Shown here one piece after another: positions 46,708 through 54,856 of a stretch of 64,000 nt of DNA. The position numbers and the translations under genes are program-made. The notes below the pieces were generated by a model that saw nothing but the letters and a program-made list of their open reading frames with translations, was not told the DNA's origin and did not search any database. The stretch is from the NCBI GenBank assembly GCA_016196925.1, contig JACPWS010000046.1:21376-85375 (forward strand), read 5' to 3'. Origin of the DNA: Burkholderiales bacterium. GTDB lineage: Bacteria; Pseudomonadota; Gammaproteobacteria; Burkholderiales; Burkholderiaceae_D. The first letter of the stretch is position 1, and every line of letters begins with the position of its first letter.

Positions 46708-47040
46708 TTAACCGCCACCGCCACCGCCTATGCCGATAGTAAATACGCTAGGATGCGGGGCCGGATCCTTGTACGATTTGCGATAGCGCTCCAGTACTTC
46801 GCGGGCGGAGCGGCCATCCATGCCCATGACTTTATCGGGGTTTTTGGAGGCGTCCGGATTGATCACTTGTTGCGCGACGGCGATCCTGACGGAATTGCCG
46901 AAGCGGTTGTCGGTGCGTCTGTCCATATCGGCACAGGCGCTCAGCAGGCTAAGCGCGGCAATTAATGTGAGTTTATTTAATGCCGACAAAGTCCCTCGCA
47001 TAGACGGGGAAGTATCGGCATGAGCGGTCAGCGTGGTCAT
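46708..47040 (-). CDS. Small lipoprotein of the Tad locus
   Basis: A 110-residue protein with a lipobox LSLLSAC (Cys near residue 36) after a hydrophobic core LNKLTLIAALS, so probably an outer-membrane lipoprotein. The mature part has DNRFGNSVRIAVAQQVINPD and GMDGRSAREVLERYRKSYKD and ends in a Gly6 tail. AGGAG six bases before the ATG supports 47040; a Met at residue 14 gives a more compact signal. It lies 10 bp after rcpA. It occupies the place of CpaD/RcpB-type accessory proteins, possibly helping the secretin; family not firmly recognised. Confidence 0.75.
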   Translation of the reverse strand: MTTLTAHADTSPSMRGTLSALNKLTLIAALSLLSACADMDRRTDNRFGNSVRIAVAQQVINPDASKNPDKVMGMDGRSAREVLERYRKSYKDPAPHPSVFTIGIGGGGGG

Positions 47041-47050
47041 GACTATCTCC

Positions 47051-48769
47051 TTATTTCAGCTCAAAACCTGATGGGCCGATCGGTTTCTCTTTTTCCCCGT
47101 CTATCATTGCCGGGGCCGCTGGTTTGCCGGCCTGGGTTTGCGACTCTGAGGGCTTGCCTTCGGTGCGCCCCAACAGAAATAGCTCGCTACGGCTGGGCGT
47201 GACCGCGCCATCGGTGGGCAAGGCATAGTCCGGCGGCAGCGGTTGCACCAGACGAGGCGTGATAACAAACAGCAGCTCGGTCTTGTCCTGCTGGAAGGCC
47301 GTGCTGCGGAATAAAGCGCCTAACACCGGTATTTCACCCAAGATAGGCAGGCCCTTGATATTGGTGGTGGTATTGTTTTTGATCAGTCCGCCTATGGCAA
47401 AACTTTGGCCGTCATTCAATTGCACCGTCGTGGCGGCGCGCCGGGTGGTGATCAGCGGCAGTATGCTGGTGTTACTGCCGTTGGATGAACTAAAGCTGGC
47501 GCCGGCTGGAGACAGCTCGGATACTTCAGGCGACACTTTGATGTTGATGCGGCCGCTGGCCAGCACTGTCGGGGTGAACTTGAGTCCTACACCGAATTCT
47601 CTTTCTTCCAGCGTGATGCCCCCGTTGCTCTGGGGGACAGGAATAAAAATTCTGCCACCCGCCAGGAAACTGCCTTCTTGTCCGCTAATCGCCATGACGT
47701 TCGGCTCTGCCAGCAAACGCACCAGACCGTCGCCTTTTTCCGCGTCCAGGGTCACTTGGGAGCCGTTCGTTTTTTTCGCGTCCAGCAAGCCGCCGGCGCT
47801 GCCGGTCAGGAAATTGGATAGCAGGGCGTAAGCCCAACTGCCGCTCGCGGTTCTTGCCGTGATCCCCACACCCAGTTTATCGAGTAAGGATTTCGACACT
47901 TCGGCGACCTTGACCTCCAACATCACTTGCTGAGGTGCCGCTATCGACAACATGTTGACTATCCTGTCATCGGCAGCGTTAGCAGAACCGCCACCGCCGC
48001 CGCTGCTGCCGCCGCCACCGCTGGAAATGATCGAGACCTTGATGCCGTCGGCGCCCTGTTTAGTGGTGGGCTCAAGGGCTCCTCCCCCTTTGCGCCATTC
48101 CTTGCGCAGATAAGCGCGGGCAATAGAGACTACTTTGTCAACGGCTATGGCGTCCGCCACGGTGCCGCTCAGCACCAGGGAGTCGGCGGCCGCGCTGACC
48201 CTGACATTTTTTTCTTCCGGCATCAGCTGGTTGATTTTGGCCTGCACCGAGGCGGCATCTACGCCTACCGATACTTCAACCATGGCGCAACGGCCATCCT
48301 TATTTTGAAACATCAGGTTGGTGGCCCCTATGGATTTACCAAACAGGAAAAACATGGTGCGCGGCGTGGGCGAGATCGTCGGTTCTATCTGTATCACATT
48401 GGGGTCGCCTATCGTGCGCAGCCAGGATGGCGCCGGCAATTTTAATTGCTGTAAATCGAGCAAGCCTGATTTGCCCTCGGGCAGGGTAACGTTAGCCGTT
48501 GGGGCAAATTCGCCGATACATGGAGGGGCGCCGGCAGGCTTAGCCGCTGCCGTATTTTTAGCCGGTGCGGCCGCTTTCCCGGCCGCTGCACCTGGCGCCG
48601 CGGCGGTGGCTTTGACTGCGGCTGGTCGCGGGGCGGCATTTTGCAGTACGGCCGTTTCTGCGGCAACCTGCGCATAGCCGAGCACGGGCAGAGCGGCACC
48701 TATCCCGGCCGTCATGAGCAACATGCCGATGTGGTTTTTTTTCATCCATGTTTTATTATTCTTGCTCAT
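47051..48769 (-). CDS. rcpA: Tad outer-membrane secretin RcpA (CpaC)
   Basis: A 572-residue secretin through which the Flp pilus leaves the cell. A signal peptide is followed by an Ala/Pro/Lys-rich linker, the pilus-formation N-terminal domain (GKSGLLDLQQLKLPAPSWLR), a BON-like segment (VRVSAAADSLVLSGTVADAI) and the secretin domain (VMLEVKVAEVSKSLLDKLGV; INIKVSPEVSELSP; PILGEIPVLGALFRS). GGAG six bases before the ATG. A Gly/Ser run near residues 252-262 is a flexible insert. A copy of the locus repeat separates it from rcpC. Confidence 0.96.
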   Translation of the reverse strand: MSKNNKTWMKKNHIGMLLMTAGIGAALPVLGYAQVAAETAVLQNAAPRPAAVKATAAAPGAAAGKAAAPAKNTAAAKPAGAPPCIGEFAPTANVTLPEGKSGLLDLQQLKLPAPSWLRTIGDPNVIQIEPTISPTPRTMFFLFGKSIGATNLMFQNKDGRCAMVEVSVGVDAASVQAKINQLMPEEKNVRVSAAADSLVLSGTVADAIAVDKVVSIARAYLRKEWRKGGGALEPTTKQGADGIKVSIISSGGGGSSGGGGGSANAADDRIVNMLSIAAPQQVMLEVKVAEVSKSLLDKLGVGITARTASGSWAYALLSNFLTGSAGGLLDAKKTNGSQVTLDAEKGDGLVRLLAEPNVMAISGQEGSFLAGGRIFIPVPQSNGGITLEEREFGVGLKFTPTVLASGRINIKVSPEVSELSPAGASFSSSNGSNTSILPLITTRRAATTVQLNDGQSFAIGGLIKNNTTTNIKGLPILGEIPVLGALFRSTAFQQDKTELLFVITPRLVQPLPPDYALPTDGAVTPSRSELFLLGRTEGKPSESQTQAGKPAAPAMIDGEKEKPIGPSGFELK

Positions 48770-48806
48770 TGTATTCTCCAGATAGCAGCGGTTATTTTTT
48801 GTCAGG

Positions 48807-48883
48807 ACATTACGGATTTATCTTGATTTCGTCATTCCCGCTTTCGCGGGAATGACGCTTTTTAATTTAATCTGCGGTCCCCT
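48807..48883. repeat. Tad-locus intergenic repeat, copy 3 (minimal form)
   Basis: ACGGATTTATCTTGATTTCGTCAT joined directly to TCCCGCTTTCGCGGGAATGACG and TTTAATCTGCGGTCCCC. It is the two ends of the family fused with the whole middle missing. It lies between rcpC and rcpA. Confidence 0.8.
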
Positions 48884-49766
48884 AGTAGCATTGAGTGATA
48901 TTTCCGGTGCCGGTAAAGACTTGCTGACACTGTTGTTCGCTGCGCGGTGTCGCTGCTATTTTGCTGGCTGCCCTGGGTTTGGCCTGAGCGACTTTTGCCG
49001 CTGGCTGCGGAGCAGACGCCATTGCGGATGTTGCTGGCGCCGCTGCTGATGAAGCCGCTGCCGCGTACAACAAGCTCTGTTTTGTTGCGCCTGCTGTCTG
49101 GATGGGCGTCAGATCAACCTGATTGCGCAACACCAGCGAAAGCTGACCTACACTGCGCGCCAAATCCAGTTTCTCTGCCTGCTCCGGAGTGACTTCCAGT
49201 GTGACGGCATTCACCACTTTGGGCTTGGTTTCATTCTGGCTGGCTTCTTGCGCGACTGCCAGTACCAGTATCCTCTCCAGCACTAACTTGGAGATGCTTA
49301 AATCCTTCGTGCCGGTCTTGCTGCTTTCATCTTGCGTGCTGACCAGGATGTCGACAAAATTACCTGGTAACGCAAAGCCGGCGACACCGACTACGTCATT
49401 GACACGTACCGTCATGGCGCGTTTTCCTTCTGATACTACCGCCGACAGACCGCCGGTAGCGCCGCGTTGCGCCAGTTTGGCTTCGGTCAGGGGCTCGCCT
49501 CTTTGCAGGCTGACGCGGGTGACGCGCGTATCCAGCACTTTCAAGTCGGTGAAACCGTCCTTGGGCACACTATCGGCCGGCCAGTCTGCGAGTTTTATCA
49601 GATCGGGAGTTATCCTCGTTCCCAGATTGACGTCGGTGGCTGCCACCACTACTTTATTGGTCGCTATGCCAGCTTGCAGGGTTATCCAGCGTGAGGCGAG
49701 TACCACCGCGACCAAGGCAATCAGGATGGAGACCCCGATCATCATTATTGCTCTGCTATTTTTCAT
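48882..49766 (-). CDS. rcpC: Tad pilus protein RcpC (CpaB)
   Basis: A 294-residue protein with an N-terminal membrane helix (MMIGVSILIALVAVVLASRW) and a SAF domain (VVAATDVNLGTRITPDLIKL) followed by the CpaB/RcpC C-terminal domain (AMTVRVNDVVGVAGFALPGN). It helps gate or stabilise the secretin. The tail is Ala-rich and ends with a Cys pair (QQCQQVFTGTGNITQC). AGGAAATC precedes the ATG. First of the rcpCA pair. Confidence 0.95.
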   Translation of the reverse strand: MKNSRAIMMIGVSILIALVAVVLASRWITLQAGIATNKVVVAATDVNLGTRITPDLIKLADWPADSVPKDGFTDLKVLDTRVTRVSLQRGEPLTEAKLAQRGATGGLSAVVSEGKRAMTVRVNDVVGVAGFALPGNFVDILVSTQDESSKTGTKDLSISKLVLERILVLAVAQEASQNETKPKVVNAVTLEVTPEQAEKLDLARSVGQLSLVLRNQVDLTPIQTAGATKQSLLYAAAASSAAAPATSAMASAPQPAAKVAQAKPRAASKIAATPRSEQQCQQVFTGTGNITQCY

Positions 49767-49850
49767 GATTTCCTCTGCCTGTTTATCGTTGCGAATCAGG
49801 TTCTTCTCGAACAGTATTACTATTTCAATTTCTCATACTGCTTGTTGCCA

Positions 49851-51206
49851 TCATGGCGATGGTGCTTTTTTGTCGATTTTCAATTGCTGACTTGGTGTGA
49901 AATAGTTGTCCCATGCCCAGTCCAGTGTGTTCGTCGAAAGTTCCGCGGCCTGGCTTTCATAGATGGACAGATCCCTGACCTGTCCAAGCAGATCGCGCGG
50001 ATAGCAAGCCAGTAGGGCGCGGCCTTCTTTAAAATGATGCTGCTCCAGTAAATACTCAAACGCGGTCTCGGAATAGGGGATGGACAATTTCTCGCATACT
50101 TGCCGGAACACAGTCCGGTATTGATCCTGATTCAGCGCACCGATATGAATTTTGTAGCCGAGGCGCCGCAAAAAGGCTTCGTCGGCGAGCTTGTTCGGAT
50201 CCTGATTCGATGAAAACACGACGATGACGTCGAACGGAATCTGGAACTTATAACCTGTGTGTAGCGTCAGGTAATCGTGACCGCGATCCAGAGGTACGAT
50301 CCAGCGGTTCATCAATTCCTGCGGCGCCATTTTCTGTCTGCCGAGGTCATCGATCACAAATAATCCGTTGTTGGCTTTGACGTGCGGCGGCGCCTGGTAA
50401 TAACGGGTGTTGTCGTCAAAGTCCAGGTCGAGCGCTTCCATCGTTAATTCGCCACCGGTAATGACAACCGGGCGCTTGCACACCAGCCAGCGCGCATCGA
50501 CATCCGCTTTGCGCGTCAGATTGCCGCCGATGCTGGTGGCTTGCGGTATGAGCTGATGTATGTGCGGGTCATACATGCGGATGATTTCGCTATCGACCAA
50601 AATGGCATAGGGGATCGCAACGACGTCGGACAACAAATTGCTCAGATTTTCTACGATGAAGGTTTTACCGCTGCCGGCCGGGCCGTAAATGATGATGGCG
50701 CGGCCGGAATTCATCGCGGCCCCCAGTTGATCCAGTACTTTGTTATGCATGACAATGCCGGTGTAGCCCTTAGTCAGAATTTCGCGCGTATAGCTGACCT
50801 GACGTATGGACTGGCGATGAATTTGCGCTGCATAGGCATCCAGACTCACCGGCGCCGGCCCCGCATATTGACAGCGACGCAGAAAATCATTGGCGCGTGC
50901 ACGGCCAGTTTCTGACAGTTGAACGAAGGTGCTGCCGGCGCTGTCGCCGCGGCTGGCCAGTTCGCACAGATGTTCCGTGCGCATGAAGCTCAGAATATTT
51001 TCGAGAATAGTGGCGGGCAGTTTGATGTGTGAGGCGAGATCAAGCAGGCTGATCCTGCCGCGCAAGAACAGTATCTTGCAGGCCAGCTCGACCAGAAATA
51101 AAAAACTCAATCCGGTTTCTTCTATCGTGCGTGGCTGCAGCAGAACATGCGCGCCAGGGGCGGCAGTTTTGTTGTCTGCGTCTTCCATCAAACTTGGGGT
51201 AGTCAC
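49851..51206 (-). CDS. AAA+ ATPase of the Tad locus
   Basis: A 451-residue cytoplasmic protein. Residues about 30-130 form a winged-helix-like N-domain (LLDLASHIKLPATILENILS), followed by an AAA+ ATPase: Walker A IIIYGPAGSGKTFIVENL (near 171-188), Walker B GLFVIDDLGRQKM (near 284-296), a sensor I-like VVFSSNQDPN and a C-terminal lid. It is not a standard Tad component (TadA is separate) but lies in the same direction between tadV and rcpC. GTG start with GGAGG four bases upstream. It may remodel or regulate pilus parts; role unknown. Confidence 0.82.
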   Translation of the reverse strand: MTTPSLMEDADNKTAAPGAHVLLQPRTIEETGLSFLFLVELACKILFLRGRISLLDLASHIKLPATILENILSFMRTEHLCELASRGDSAGSTFVQLSETGRARANDFLRRCQYAGPAPVSLDAYAAQIHRQSIRQVSYTREILTKGYTGIVMHNKVLDQLGAAMNSGRAIIIYGPAGSGKTFIVENLSNLLSDVVAIPYAILVDSEIIRMYDPHIHQLIPQATSIGGNLTRKADVDARWLVCKRPVVITGGELTMEALDLDFDDNTRYYQAPPHVKANNGLFVIDDLGRQKMAPQELMNRWIVPLDRGHDYLTLHTGYKFQIPFDVIVVFSSNQDPNKLADEAFLRRLGYKIHIGALNQDQYRTVFRQVCEKLSIPYSETAFEYLLEQHHFKEGRALLACYPRDLLGQVRDLSIYESQAAELSTNTLDWAWDNYFTPSQQLKIDKKAPSP

Positions 51207-51352
51207 GGTACCTCCGTTTGTAGCACTGCAGGGTTTGAGTCATTCTTTTGTCAGAGCATTGCCGCTTGTTACTCAGTATGTATTAAATGCAATTAAATGC
51301 TAGGGTCGCCTTTCAATTAATATCGTGTTGAATTGTGAATGAATGACAGATC

Positions 51353-51695
51353 GACTCAGGTTTCGTCATCCCCGCGAAAGCGGGGATCCACCTCTAAGGC
51401 TGTTAAGTTAAGTCGAATACTTCGCTTCGTCATTCCGGCGAAGGCCGGAATCTAGTGGCGTAATGGCTAAAAGACGCTGGATCCCTGCCTGCGCAGGGAT
51501 GACGATTTTACATTTACGGCTTAACTGAACGGCATTAGGGATCTACCTCAGTGTTTGATTGACATGGATTCCCCCTTGCTGGGCGCGCTTGAGCATGCAT
51601 GCTCAAGTCCTTACGCAGGCGGGTAGAAGGCTACCCGAATTCCCTGCTGCACCTTGCGCGGGAATGACGCCGTTAGATTTAATTTGCGTATCTTA
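51353..51695. repeat. Tad-locus intergenic repeat, copy 4 (long form with insertion)
   Basis: Same ends and central palindromes as copy 1 (20 bp palindrome at 51588-51607; GGGTAG-AAGG-CTACCC at 51621-51636), but interrupted by a 135 bp unit at 51399-51533. Occupies most of the 505 bp gap between the AAA+ gene and tadV. Confidence 0.8.
51399..51533. mobile_element. Nested MITE-like insertion in the repeat
   Basis: Terminal inverted repeats of 17 bp match at 14 positions (GCTGTTAAGTTAAGTCG against the complement of CGGCTTAACTGAACGGC). GGGATCCACCT (51383-51393) and GGGATCTACCT (51538-51548) flank it as a near-perfect 11 bp direct repeat. Two small hairpins lie inside. No coding capacity. Confidence 0.5.
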
Positions 51696-51711
51696 ACCAC
51701 CCCTTATATTT

Positions 51712-52329
51712 TTATATGTTCGGATAAATAAATCTGAAAAAATCCAGATACCTGTTGCTAGCCAGAACGACATAACTGATCGTTCCTGCCGCGACGGCGA
51801 TGGCGTAAGGCATCTTGCCGGCAGAGACTGGCGCCGCATCAAGTTTGGGTATTTCATGCATGAGGGTCTTGAACACAACGCTCATCACCATATAGCGTAC
51901 GTTACCAAGCAGTAAATTCAAGTTTCCTTTACCTAAGGCAGTCGTTGCCGCCAGCACACCGCCGGCGATGAATATCAGTAAGGCGGAGGCGAGCAGGGCG
52001 TAGGGGCCGAGAAAAGCACCGACCATCGCCACCAGCTTCACATCGCCGGCTCCCATCGCGCCTGCCATGTACATAGGCAGGGTGAGAACCGTACCCAAAC
52101 CCAAGCCAGCCATGGCAGGCCAAAAACCTAGCGCTCCGGGCAAGATGCTGACAAAGCCAAAACCTTCCGGCAGAACCCCATTGAACACTAGCCCCAGTGC
52201 GGCGCCGGCAAATACCAGGCGGTTAGGGATACGGTGGCTACGCACATCGGTCCATACTGCCGCCAGTAGCAGGGTGCATAACAGCGCGATGACACCGTTG
52301 GCGAGCAGAGCAGGAGTTAAAAAATTCAT
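51712..52329 (-). CDS. tadV: Prepilin peptidase TadV (CpaA)
   Basis: A 205-residue polytopic aspartic protease that cleaves Flp prepilins and pseudopilins. The two catalytic Asp lie in AVWTDVRSHRIPNRLVF and in the GxGD motif GAGDVKLVAMVG; six hydrophobic helices are visible. The start ATG 52329 has GGAG five bases before it; the frame stays open 14 codons upstream. Gene follows the Flp pilin genes, the usual flp-tadV order. Confidence 0.95.
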   Translation of the reverse strand: MNFLTPALLANGVIALLCTLLLAAVWTDVRSHRIPNRLVFAGAALGLVFNGVLPEGFGFVSILPGALGFWPAMAGLGLGTVLTLPMYMAGAMGAGDVKLVAMVGAFLGPYALLASALLIFIAGGVLAATTALGKGNLNLLLGNVRYMVMSVVFKTLMHEIPKLDAAPVSAGKMPYAIAVAAGTISYVVLASNRYLDFFRFIYPNI

Positions 52330-52522
52330 GACTTCTCCGGCGGTAAGCAACATAAGGCCCGCAGCCGACACTGCGTTCAGGCATGTCGACCGCTCAAGTT
52401 AATTCTAATTTCGTTGTGTGACATCGCAAGCAGGCACGGTGTTTGTTCGTCTAAGCCAGCGCTTTCGCCTGGCAGTCCACGCAAGTCTTTCCGTGGATAA
52501 CAGCGACTCGACGTCAGTACGA

Positions 52523-52708
52523 CTAAGTGCAGCTGCCGCCTAATACCTTTAATACTGAGCAAAATGCTGCCTTGATCGCGTCGCCGACGTATTGAACAAC
52601 GCCGAAGATCACTAACGCAATCAACGCAACCATCAGCGCGTATTCGACTGCGGTTGCGCCTGTTTCATCGGCGGCAAATTTTTTCAAGGATGACATCGCC
52701 TTTTTCAT
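52523..52708 (-). CDS. flp: Flp pilin, divergent copy
   Basis: A 61-residue Flp/Fap pilin: KFAADETGATAVEYALMVAL, with the cleavage Gly followed by ATAVEYAL, then a hydrophobic helix IALVIFGVVQYVGDAIKAAF. Unlike its two neighbours it has a shorter, Cys-bounded tail (CSVLKVLGGSC). I start at ATG 52708 because GGAG lies seven bases before it; the upstream ATG at 52720 has no ribosome site. Confidence 0.92.
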   Translation of the reverse strand: MKKAMSSLKKFAADETGATAVEYALMVALIALVIFGVVQYVGDAIKAAFCSVLKVLGGSCT

Positions 52709-52793
52709 TGCATTCTCCATCGATGAGCATCGCAGTAAATAAACCGCTTGCGCATCGAATCGCAAGCGGGGGGGGAGCGAAACAAAGGCAATA

Positions 52794-52988
52794 TTAAGTA
52801 GAGCAAGTAACTGGAGATGTAAGGGTGGTATTTATCGCATTGCAAATTTCCTTGAATCCCTCTTTGATCGTATTGCCTAGGGCGGTAACTATGATAATTA
52901 TGGCGCCGGCAATCAGTGCCACCATCAGCGCGTATTCAACAGCAGTAGCACCATCTTCTTCGGTCAGAAACTTCATTAATGTATTCAT
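52794..52988 (-). CDS. flp: Flp pilin, copy 2
   Basis: A 64-residue pilin: KFLTEEDGATAVEYALMVAL then IAGAIIIIVTALGNTIKEGF and a tail with two Cys (EICNAINTTLTSPVTC). Prepilin cleavage is expected before ATAVEYAL at the conserved Gly. AAGGA seven bases before the ATG. About 85 percent identical to the copy at 53078, a tandem duplication. Confidence 0.95.
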   Translation of the reverse strand: MNTLMKFLTEEDGATAVEYALMVALIAGAIIIIVTALGNTIKEGFKEICNAINTTLTSPVTCST

Positions 52989-53077
52989 GATCGATTCCTT
53001 CGATGAAATCATCTTTGCAGTTGACGACCCGCTCGTGAATCGCATCACGAGCGGGGATGTGACAAATAAATGAAATA

Positions 53078-53272
53078 TCAGGTAGTGCAGCTAACTTTGG
53101 TGGTGAGGGTGGTATTTATTGCATTGCAAATTTCCTTGAATCCTTCTTTGATCGTATTACCCAATGCGGTAACGATGATAATAACGGCACCAGCAATCAG
53201 CGCGACCATCAGAGCGTATTCAACTGCCGTAGCACCATCTTCTTCTTTCAGGAATTTCATTATTGCTTTCAT
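53078..53272 (-). CDS. flp: Flp pilin, copy 1
   Basis: A 64-residue pilin: KFLKEEDGATAVEYALMVAL then IAGAVIIIVTALGNTIKEGF. First gene of the Tad locus on the minus strand and probably the main pilin, with its own promoter in the 200 bp upstream. ATG 53272 has GGAG six bases before it; an ATG at 53284 is too close to that site. Confidence 0.95.
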   Translation of the reverse strand: MKAIMKFLKEEDGATAVEYALMVALIAGAVIIIVTALGNTIKEGFKEICNAINTTLTTKVSCTT

Positions 53273-53284
53273 GATCGACTCCAT

Positions 53285-53474
53285 AATGTGGTGAATAACT
53301 TGATTACGTTTCAGCTATTTTTGCGCAGAGTAATACTTCGCCGTTATACTCAAAGAATCCAAAACGACACGATGTGTCGAATTGCTCTGCTGAATTTAGT
53401 GTAGGTAAAACCCTACGTGATTACAAATTCCAAATGTAGATTTTTTTTAAATTTGTGAGCTGTGTTGAACTGCG
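53285..53474 (-). promoter_or_regulatory. Upstream region of the flp genes
   Basis: AT-rich 190 bp that must carry the Tad locus promoter. Two inverted repeats may be operators: CGACAC-GAT-GTGTCG (53365-53379, perfect 6 bp arms) and GTAGG-TAAAAC-CCTAC (53401-53416). No sigma-54 site was found. Confidence 0.45.
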
Positions 53475-54452
53475 TCAATGTTTCAAAAAAACATATGTTT
53501 TTGTTCTCTGAAAGGGGACTAAAGGTGAATTTTTCGCCCGCCTGCGCGCACTCCAGGTGACGGCGTACAAAGTAAAAATTGCGACCATCAAGCCGGCAAT
53601 GACGTCACTCAGATAATGTCCGCCTTCAGTGGGTGTAGCGAGCAACATGATCAGATTCCACAGTGAAACTGCTACAAATAGTGGACGAAAAAATCGTAGC
53701 GCCCAGGACAGCAACACAGCAAGCACAGCATGGAAAGACGGCATGGATACCAAACCCTGCAAAGTACGGATGTCCAGCGTTTGCATAGTGCCGTCTCGCA
53801 ACATTTGGAAGTGAGAAACCGTGTCCAGATTTTCCGCGTTGCCGGCATGGAAATACGTGAATGCGCTATGCGCAGGAAAAGGTGTAGAGATCGCCACGAC
53901 CAGCAGGCACGATAGCATCATGGCCGATAGCCATTCGCGCAGATGATAGAACCGTCCAGAGAGTCCGAGCAACCACGGAAGCGCCAGCAACTGTAGCCAA
54001 AAGCTGTAATAGGCGATATTAAATATCTCGCTGATAAGAGTATGGGCACGCACCCATAGGAACGCCGTTTTCCATTCGAATCCAAGCATGTGATCCAAGG
54101 CGTAAAGGCTGTCGTCGATGACAGGAAAATTCAACGCTATCCCCAGGTATTGCAAAATCGCCGCTGCCTTGGCGAACACGAAAGGCAGCAGAAAACAGTG
54201 CAAGCTGATTTTTACGCGTGAAGTAAAAAACCGGGATGAAACTTCGCGGTAACGGGGGATCGAGGCCAGCAAGGCTAGCGAGGCCCAGATAATGATCGGT
54301 ATCAGATACAGCCTAAGGCTGCCCGTGCCGTGCACTGAAAAGCGAGACGCGGAAAGCCATACTGCATCGATAGCGGCGATGCATAAGGTTATTGTCCAGC
54401 GAATAAGATCGCCACGCTCAAAGACTGCATCGTTTGTCTGGATTAAGCTCAT
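53475..54452 (-). CDS. PAP2-superfamily membrane phosphatase (inositol phosphorylceramide synthase-like)
   Basis: A 325-residue protein with about six hydrophobic helices. SMPSFHAVLAVLLSWALRF and GGHYLSDVIAGL supply the conserved His-containing motifs of PAP2 (C2 and C3), in the PAP2_3 style with PSFH instead of PSGH; the classical C1 motif is not seen. Likely a lipid phosphate phosphatase or phosphotransferase in the inner membrane. It stands alone between the Flp genes and the flagellar locus, on the same strand as the pilus genes. Substrate unknown. Confidence 0.85.
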   Translation of the reverse strand: MSLIQTNDAVFERGDLIRWTITLCIAAIDAVWLSASRFSVHGTGSLRLYLIPIIIWASLALLASIPRYREVSSRFFTSRVKISLHCFLLPFVFAKAAAILQYLGIALNFPVIDDSLYALDHMLGFEWKTAFLWVRAHTLISEIFNIAYYSFWLQLLALPWLLGLSGRFYHLREWLSAMMLSCLLVVAISTPFPAHSAFTYFHAGNAENLDTVSHFQMLRDGTMQTLDIRTLQGLVSMPSFHAVLAVLLSWALRFFRPLFVAVSLWNLIMLLATPTEGGHYLSDVIAGLMVAIFTLYAVTWSARRRAKNSPLVPFQRTKTYVFLKH

Positions 54453-54856
54453 CGTGCTCTGCCAATAAGATTCTCACCAGAAGCTTGTAAGACGGCTAAT
54501 TATGCGTCTTAGCTCGCTCACCCTTAAGGAAGCGCAGATCAAACCGACCTGCGTCATTGCTGCGAAATCCGATTAAATCCATGCGTACCGAGAAATGCTT
54601 CACGTTGCAATTGCACCCCCGTCGCATAAATTAGTCAATAGTTAAAAATGCACGTTGCCGAACAAAAAATCCAGATAGGAATCCGGCGGGGCAAGGCAGG
54701 GGCTATCGTCGCCGGCTAAACATCCTTTGCGGAAAGAAAAGGGGTATTTCCTCTCCTATTCGAGGCATGTCGACTTTATATCCCGGTCAATAATCACACC
54801 TGTAAATTTGCGCAATCAAAGCATGAGTTGCTTTGTAGAAATAACAGGAGTCGGCA
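54453..54856. other. Intergenic region before flhB
   Basis: A 404 bp gap holding the divergent promoters of the PAP2 gene and the flhB operon. I find no gene, no clear sigma-28 or sigma-54 promoter and no notable repeat. Confidence 0.5.

Noticed and set aside
54643..54664. Sigma-28-like promoter before flhB (TAAA and GCCGAACA)
   Set aside because: The spacer between the boxes is much too short for FliA, and flhBA genes are normally early, not sigma-28 dependent.
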